Shown: positions 6,572-9,559 of the stretch, in pieces
Layout: each line of letters opens with the position of its first letter
Position numbering within the stretch: the stretch's first letter is position 1
Origin: DYIB01 sp049320945
GTDB taxonomy: Bacteria; Pseudomonadota; Gammaproteobacteria; Burkholderiales; Rhodocyclaceae
Reading direction: 5' to 3'
DNA length: 9,559 nt
Assembly (NCBI GenBank): GCA_049320945.1
Contig: JBMOQT010000126.1
Location: forward strand, 1 to 9,559
Position numbers and translations under genes: made by a program
Notes under the pieces: generated by a model
The model's input: the letters and a program-made list of their open reading frames with translations, nothing else
The model's database searches: none
Told to the model about the DNA's origin: nothing

Positions 6572-6594
6572 GTAGGTCGGCCTTCAGGCCGACC
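6572..6594. repeat. REP-like hairpin with GTAG head
   Basis: A GTAG tetranucleotide (6572-6575) precedes a perfect stem, GTCGGCC (6576-6582) and GGCCGAC (6587-6593), around the loop TTCA; one further G-C pair extends it. A GTAG or GGAG head before a short GC palindrome is the form of REP sequences mobilised by RAYT transposases. It lies between two converging genes, a typical REP position. No T tract follows directly, so it is not itself a normal terminator. Genome copy number would decide the call. Confidence 0.6.
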
Positions 6595-6603
6595 GGGAAA
6601 CAG

Positions 6604-6629
6604 AAGGGCGGGCACGTTCCCGCCCTTTT
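6604..6629. terminator. Intrinsic terminator shared by the converging operons
   Basis: AAGGGCGGG (6604-6612) pairs with CCCGCCCTT (6619-6627) around a 6-base loop, followed by TTTT at 6626-6629. In the plus direction it closes the SPW/kor transcript. In the minus direction the same stem lies about 20 bp past the thiolase stop and runs into a T-containing stretch (CTTCTGTTT), so it may act both ways, less strongly on that side. Confidence 0.78.
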
Positions 6630-6649
6630 CATATACAGCCGGGCGCTAC

Positions 6650-7840
6650 CTACCCCACCCGCAACACCAGCGCCATGGCCGAGTCGCCTGCGGCGCAGCC
6701 GGTGAACAGGCCCGTGCCGCCGCCGCGCGAGGCCAGTTCCTCGATCAGCTCGATGACGCAGCGCATGCCCGTCGGCCCCTGGGGATGGCCCCAGATCAGG
6801 GAGCAGCCGTAGTTGTTCATCTTCTCCAGGGGGAAGCCCGTGTCCCGGGCGAACACGATGTCGTTCACGGCGAAGGGATTGTGGGTCTTCACCGCGTCGA
6901 TGTCGCCGATGGCCAGTCCCGCCGCCCGCAGCGCCGCCCGGGCCGCCGGCACCGGCGCCATCGGCATGTGGCCCTTCTCGGCCCGGGCCATGCCGAAGCC
7001 CAGCAGCTGCACCTCGATGGCCGGGTCCAGGGCCGCTTCCCGCGCGATGTCCCGGCGCGTGACGATGACGCCGGCGTTGCCGTCGGCGGGATGGGTCTGG
7101 CTGCCGAACGTCACGGTGCCCTCGGGCTTCACCGGCTTGAGGCGGGCGAGCCCCTCGGCGGTGGTGGCGAAGATGCCCTCGTCGGCCGAAAGCCGTCCCG
7201 TCTCCTTGCGGAAGCCGGCGTCGGTGATCGTCACTTCCTGCATGTAGCGCCGCTGGAAAGCGCGCTCGGCCGCCAGGGCTTCCTGGTACTGGGCGTAGCG
7301 GCGCAGCACCACCTCGTGCTGCTCCCCCGTGCTGATGCCATAGCGCGCCGCCACCTTCTCGGCGGTGTCCAGCATGGCGTTCCGGGCGTGGGGATCGTGG
7401 CCGAAGTTGTCCAGCACCCAGGCTTCCGTCCTGCCGGTGCCGCCCGGCGCCGAGGGGTCCGGGTAATAGACCACCGGGCCGTTGGAGCAGCGGTCGGCGG
7501 TGACCGCCAGGGCGCAGGCGGCGCTGCCCGCCGCCACTTCCTGGGCGGCCATCTGCAGCACCCGCGCGCCGGTGGCGCAGGCCTGGTTCACCGTGGGACC
7601 GGCCACGGCCTCCAGGCCCATCATGCCGGTGAGCCAGGGCAGGCCGTAGAAGCTGTTGGCCTGGGGTACGGTGATGCCCAGGATGCCCAGGTCGATCCTG
7701 TCCTGAGGGAAGCGCCGCGCCGCCAGCGCCTGCTGCGCGGTGCGCGCGGCGAGCCGGATGCTGTGCAGATGGGCGAGACTCCCCTGCCACTTGGCGAAGG
7801 GCGTGGACCAGTAGATGCCGTAGGGTATGTAAGCGTTCAT
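6650..7840 (-). CDS. Thiolase family protein (probable acetyl-CoA acyltransferase) with atypical active-site loops
   Basis: A 396-residue protein, normal for a thiolase. The nucleophilic Cys is Cys88 in NQACATGARVL, and GHPQGPTGMR carries the catalytic His352. The usual NEAFA loop reads HNPFA (320-324), and the C-terminal Cys motif is TGCAAGD (Cys382) rather than the common CxGGGxG. All catalytic positions are still occupied, so activity is likely: CoA-dependent cleavage of a 3-oxoacyl-CoA to acetyl-CoA, or the reverse. The changed loops point to a thiolase subfamily away from FadA/PhaA, and substrate is unknown. ATG7840 is chosen over longer in-frame starts because GGAGAG lies 8 bases upstream, and its ATGA overlaps the stop of the upstream dehydrogenase gene by 4 bp. 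The pair therefore forms one operon and a beta-oxidation module. Confidence 0.87.
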   Translation of the reverse strand: MNAYIPYGIYWSTPFAKWQGSLAHLHSIRLAARTAQQALAARRFPQDRIDLGILGITVPQANSFYGLPWLTGMMGLEAVAGPTVNQACATGARVLQMAAQEVAAGSAACALAVTADRCSNGPVVYYPDPSAPGGTGRTEAWVLDNFGHDPHARNAMLDTAEKVAARYGISTGEQHEVVLRRYAQYQEALAAERAFQRRYMQEVTITDAGFRKETGRLSADEGIFATTAEGLARLKPVKPEGTVTFGSQTHPADGNAGVIVTRRDIAREAALDPAIEVQLLGFGMARAEKGHMPMAPVPAARAALRAAGLAIGDIDAVKTHNPFAVNDIVFARDTGFPLEKMNNYGCSLIWGHPQGPTGMRCVIELIEELASRGGGTGLFTGCAAGDSAMALVLRVG

Positions 7841-9559
7841 GGGTTCGACTCTCCGGCCGGAAGGGCCGCCATTCTCACCCTCCCCTTCAAAGGGAGGGCC
7901 GGGGTGGGGATGGGTCTGTCCGAGGACTGTTGGGCCTGCCACTGGGCGAAGCTGCCGCCCGTCAGGGCCAGTTTCTCCAGCAGCGGCGCCGGCTGCCAGT
8001 AGCGCGGGTCGAGCTCGCGCCGGAAATCGAGGATGCGGTCGTAGATGGTCTTGAGGCCCACCGTGTCGGCATAGAACATGGGCCCGCCCCGGTAGCGGGG
8101 GAAGCCGTAGCCGGCGCAATAGACCACGTCGATGTCGCTGGCGCGCAGCGCAATGCCTTCTTCCAGCAGGCGCGCGCCCTCGTTGATCAGGGCGTAGAGG
8201 CAGCGTTCGCGGATCTCGTTGGCGTCGGGCTGGCGCTGGGGCACACCCAGGCGGCGGCCTTCCTCGTGCAGCAGGGCTACCACCTCCGGATCGGGGGTGC
8301 GGCGCCGCTCGGGATTGTCGTAGCGGTAATAGCCGCGGCCGCGCTTCTGGCCCAGCCAGCCGCGCTCCGTGAGCATGGCCGAGGGGCGGTAGAAGGTGGC
8401 ATCGTCGGGCAGCAGATGCTTGCGCTCCACCCGCGTCAGATGGCCGATGTCCACCCCCGCCAGGTCATAGACGGCCAGGATGCCCATGGCCATGCCGAAT
8501 TCCTCCAGGGCGCCATCCACCTGCTCGGGCGTGGCGCCCTCCAGCAGGCAGCGCTCCGCCTCGCGCCCATAGGGGTCCATCATGCGGTTGCCGATGAAGC
8601 CGTAGCACACCTTGGCCACCACGCCGGTCTTCTTGATGGTCTTGGCCACCTCCAGGGCCGTGGCCAGCACCTCGGGCGCCGTGCGCCGCGCCTGGACGAT
8701 CTCCAGCAGGGGCATGACGTTGGCCGGACTGAAGAAGTGCAGGCCGATCACGTCCTGGGGGCGGTTCGTTGCGGCGGCGATGTCGTCGATGTCCAGGGTG
8801 GAGGTGTTGGTGCCCAGCACCGCGCCGGGCTTGGCGACCCTGTCCAGCCAGGCGAAGATCTCCTTCTTCAGTGCCAGGTTCTCGAACACCGCCTCGACGA
8901 TGAGGTCGGCCTGGCCCAGGGCGGCATAGTCCAGGGTGGGCGTGATGCGCCCCAGGCGCTCTTCCATCTGGGCGGCGGAGAGGCTGCCCCGGTCCACTGA
9001 GCGCTGGTAGTTCTTGCGGACGGTGGCGAGCCCCCGCTCCAGGGCCTCGGCCGAGGCGTCCACCAGGGTGACCGGCAGGCCGGCGTTGGCGAAGCACATG
9101 CAGATGCCGCCGCCCATGGTGCCGGCGCCGACGATGCCCACCCGCGCCACGGGCCGCGCCCGGGTGTCGGCGGGAAGTCCCGGGATGCGTCGCGCCTCCC
9201 GCTCGGCGAAGAACAGGTGGCGCAGCGCCCGGGCCTCGGTGGCCCGTTCCAGCTCGGCGCTGAGCGCAGCTTCGATGCGCAGACCCTCGTCGAAGGGCAG
9301 GGTGGCGGCCGCCTGCAGGGCCTCCAGCAGGGCCTGGGGGGCGCGGCGGTTGCGCATGGTCCTGGCGATCTCCGCGCGCTTGCGCTCGAACAGGGCCGCG
9401 GCGTCCTCGGTGCCACGCGCCGGCAGCTCGCCGGTGCGGCGCACGGGCGCGGCGCGGGCGACGAGATCGCGGGCGAAGGCGAGCGCGCCGTCGATCACAT
9501 CCCCCTCCACTACCGCATCCACCAGCCCCAGCTCCTTCGCCTGGCCTGCCGCCAGGGGT
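7837..9559 (-). CDS. Enoyl-CoA hydratase/3-hydroxyacyl-CoA dehydrogenase fusion protein (FadB/FadJ type; 5' partial)
   Basis: The frame is open at the right edge; about 573 residues are visible. The first ones (AAGQAKELGLVDAVVEGD) are the end of the crotonase domain, so most of the hydratase half is outside. After a linker, and numbering from the Val codon at 9522, the dehydrogenase begins with the NAD fold RVGIVGAGTMGGG (GAGTMG at 132-137). It has VEAVFENLALKKEIF, then GLHFFSPANVMPLLE with the catalytic His262, and GFIGNRMM. Two C-terminal 3HCDH domains follow, the last containing the conserved GYGFPRYRGGPMFYAD. The reactions are hydration of an enoyl-CoA and NAD-dependent oxidation to the 3-oxoacyl-CoA, which the overlapping downstream thiolase would cleave. 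The final 25 or so residues are encoded partly by a palindromic repeat and look non-native. It may be a general fatty acid enzyme or one for dicarboxyl- or aromatic-derived acyl-CoA. Confidence 0.9.
   Translation of the reverse strand, partial: PLAAGQAKELGLVDAVVEGDVIDGALAFARDLVARAAPVRRTGELPARGTEDAAALFERKRAEIARTMRNRRAPQALLEALQAAATLPFDEGLRIEAALSAELERATEARALRHLFFAEREARRIPGLPADTRARPVARVGIVGAGTMGGGICMCFANAGLPVTLVDASAEALERGLATVRKNYQRSVDRGSLSAAQMEERLGRITPTLDYAALGQADLIVEAVFENLALKKEIFAWLDRVAKPGAVLGTNTSTLDIDDIAAATNRPQDVIGLHFFSPANVMPLLEIVQARRTAPEVLATALEVAKTIKKTGVVAKVCYGFIGNRMMDPYGREAERCLLEGATPEQVDGALEEFGMAMGILAVYDLAGVDIGHLTRVERKHLLPDDATFYRPSAMLTERGWLGQKRGRGYYRYDNPERRRTPDPEVVALLHEEGRRLGVPQRQPDANEIRERCLYALINEGARLLEEGIALRASDIDVVYCAGYGFPRYRGGPMFYADTVGLKTIYDRILDFRRELDPRYWQPAPLLEKLALTGGSFAQWQAQQSSDRPIPTPALPLKGRVRMAALPAGESNP
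7873..7917 (-). repeat. Dispersed C-rich palindromic repeat inside the dehydrogenase 3' end
   Basis: CCCTCCC (7878-7884) and GGGAGGG (7892-7898) form an inverted repeat around a 7-base loop, flanked by CCGGGGTGGGGATGGGT. This resembles a repeat seen in many copies between genes of high-GC proteobacteria, often showing up in translations as a (P)TPALPLKGR-like peptide. Here it is read in frame as PIPTPALPLKGRVRM. The identification is from memory of the pattern; copy number in this genome was not checked. Confidence 0.65.

Noticed and set aside
6785..8002. 405-codon plus-strand frame opposite the thiolase
   Set aside because: No motifs and His/Gly/Ala-rich; the minus frame carries all thiolase catalytic residues and a good RBS.

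Overview
The window is GC-rich, densely coded DNA that reads like a facultatively anaerobic betaproteobacterium of the Thauera/Azoarcus/Aromatoleum type. That placement is an inference. It rests on a lysine/alanine-rich SWIB protein, an FNR-type box ahead of a 2-oxoacid:acceptor oxidoreductase operon, and beta-oxidation genes next door. No rRNA, tRNA, CRISPR array, transposase or integrase is visible.

Layout. (1) 1-351, plus strand: 3' part of a small DNA-binding protein with a histone H1-like Lys/Ala/Pro tail and a SWIB domain, closed by a strong intrinsic terminator (368-411). (2) 412-596: a control region with a near-perfect FNR/Anr box (448-461) and a plausible class II promoter. (3) 597-6154, plus strand: a tightly packed four-gene unit. 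It encodes a GltD-like FAD/NADPH oxidoreductase with a C-terminal ferredoxin domain, a second FAD/NAD(P) flavoprotein, a fused gamma-alpha 2-oxoacid oxidoreductase subunit (KorA) and its TPP-binding beta subunit (KorB). Junctions are a 1-bp overlap, a 4-bp overlap and a 10-bp gap. (4) 6197-6565: a small membrane protein with two SPW repeats. (5) 6566-6649: a REP-like hairpin, then a terminator shared with the converging operon. (6) 9559-6650, minus strand: the 3' part of an enoyl-CoA hydratase/3-hydroxyacyl-CoA dehydrogenase fusion followed, with a 4-bp overlap, by an unusual thiolase. A dispersed palindromic repeat has become the coding tail of the dehydrogenase.

How the genes may work together. 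KorAB would oxidise a 2-oxoacid, most likely 2-oxoglutarate, to the acyl-CoA and CO2. The electrons would pass through iron-sulfur clusters to the GltD-like flavoprotein, which could exchange them with NADP(H) and a low-potential ferredoxin. In denitrifying aromatic degraders such chemistry supplies electrons for benzoyl-CoA reduction, and FNR-type control fits. The minus-strand operon would make acetyl-CoA by beta-oxidation of an acyl-CoA, feeding the same central metabolism. The most distinctive points are the second flavoprotein inside the kor operon, a missing canonical cysteine in the ferredoxin domain, and a repeat-encoded protein tail. Substrates and partners cannot be settled from sequence alone.
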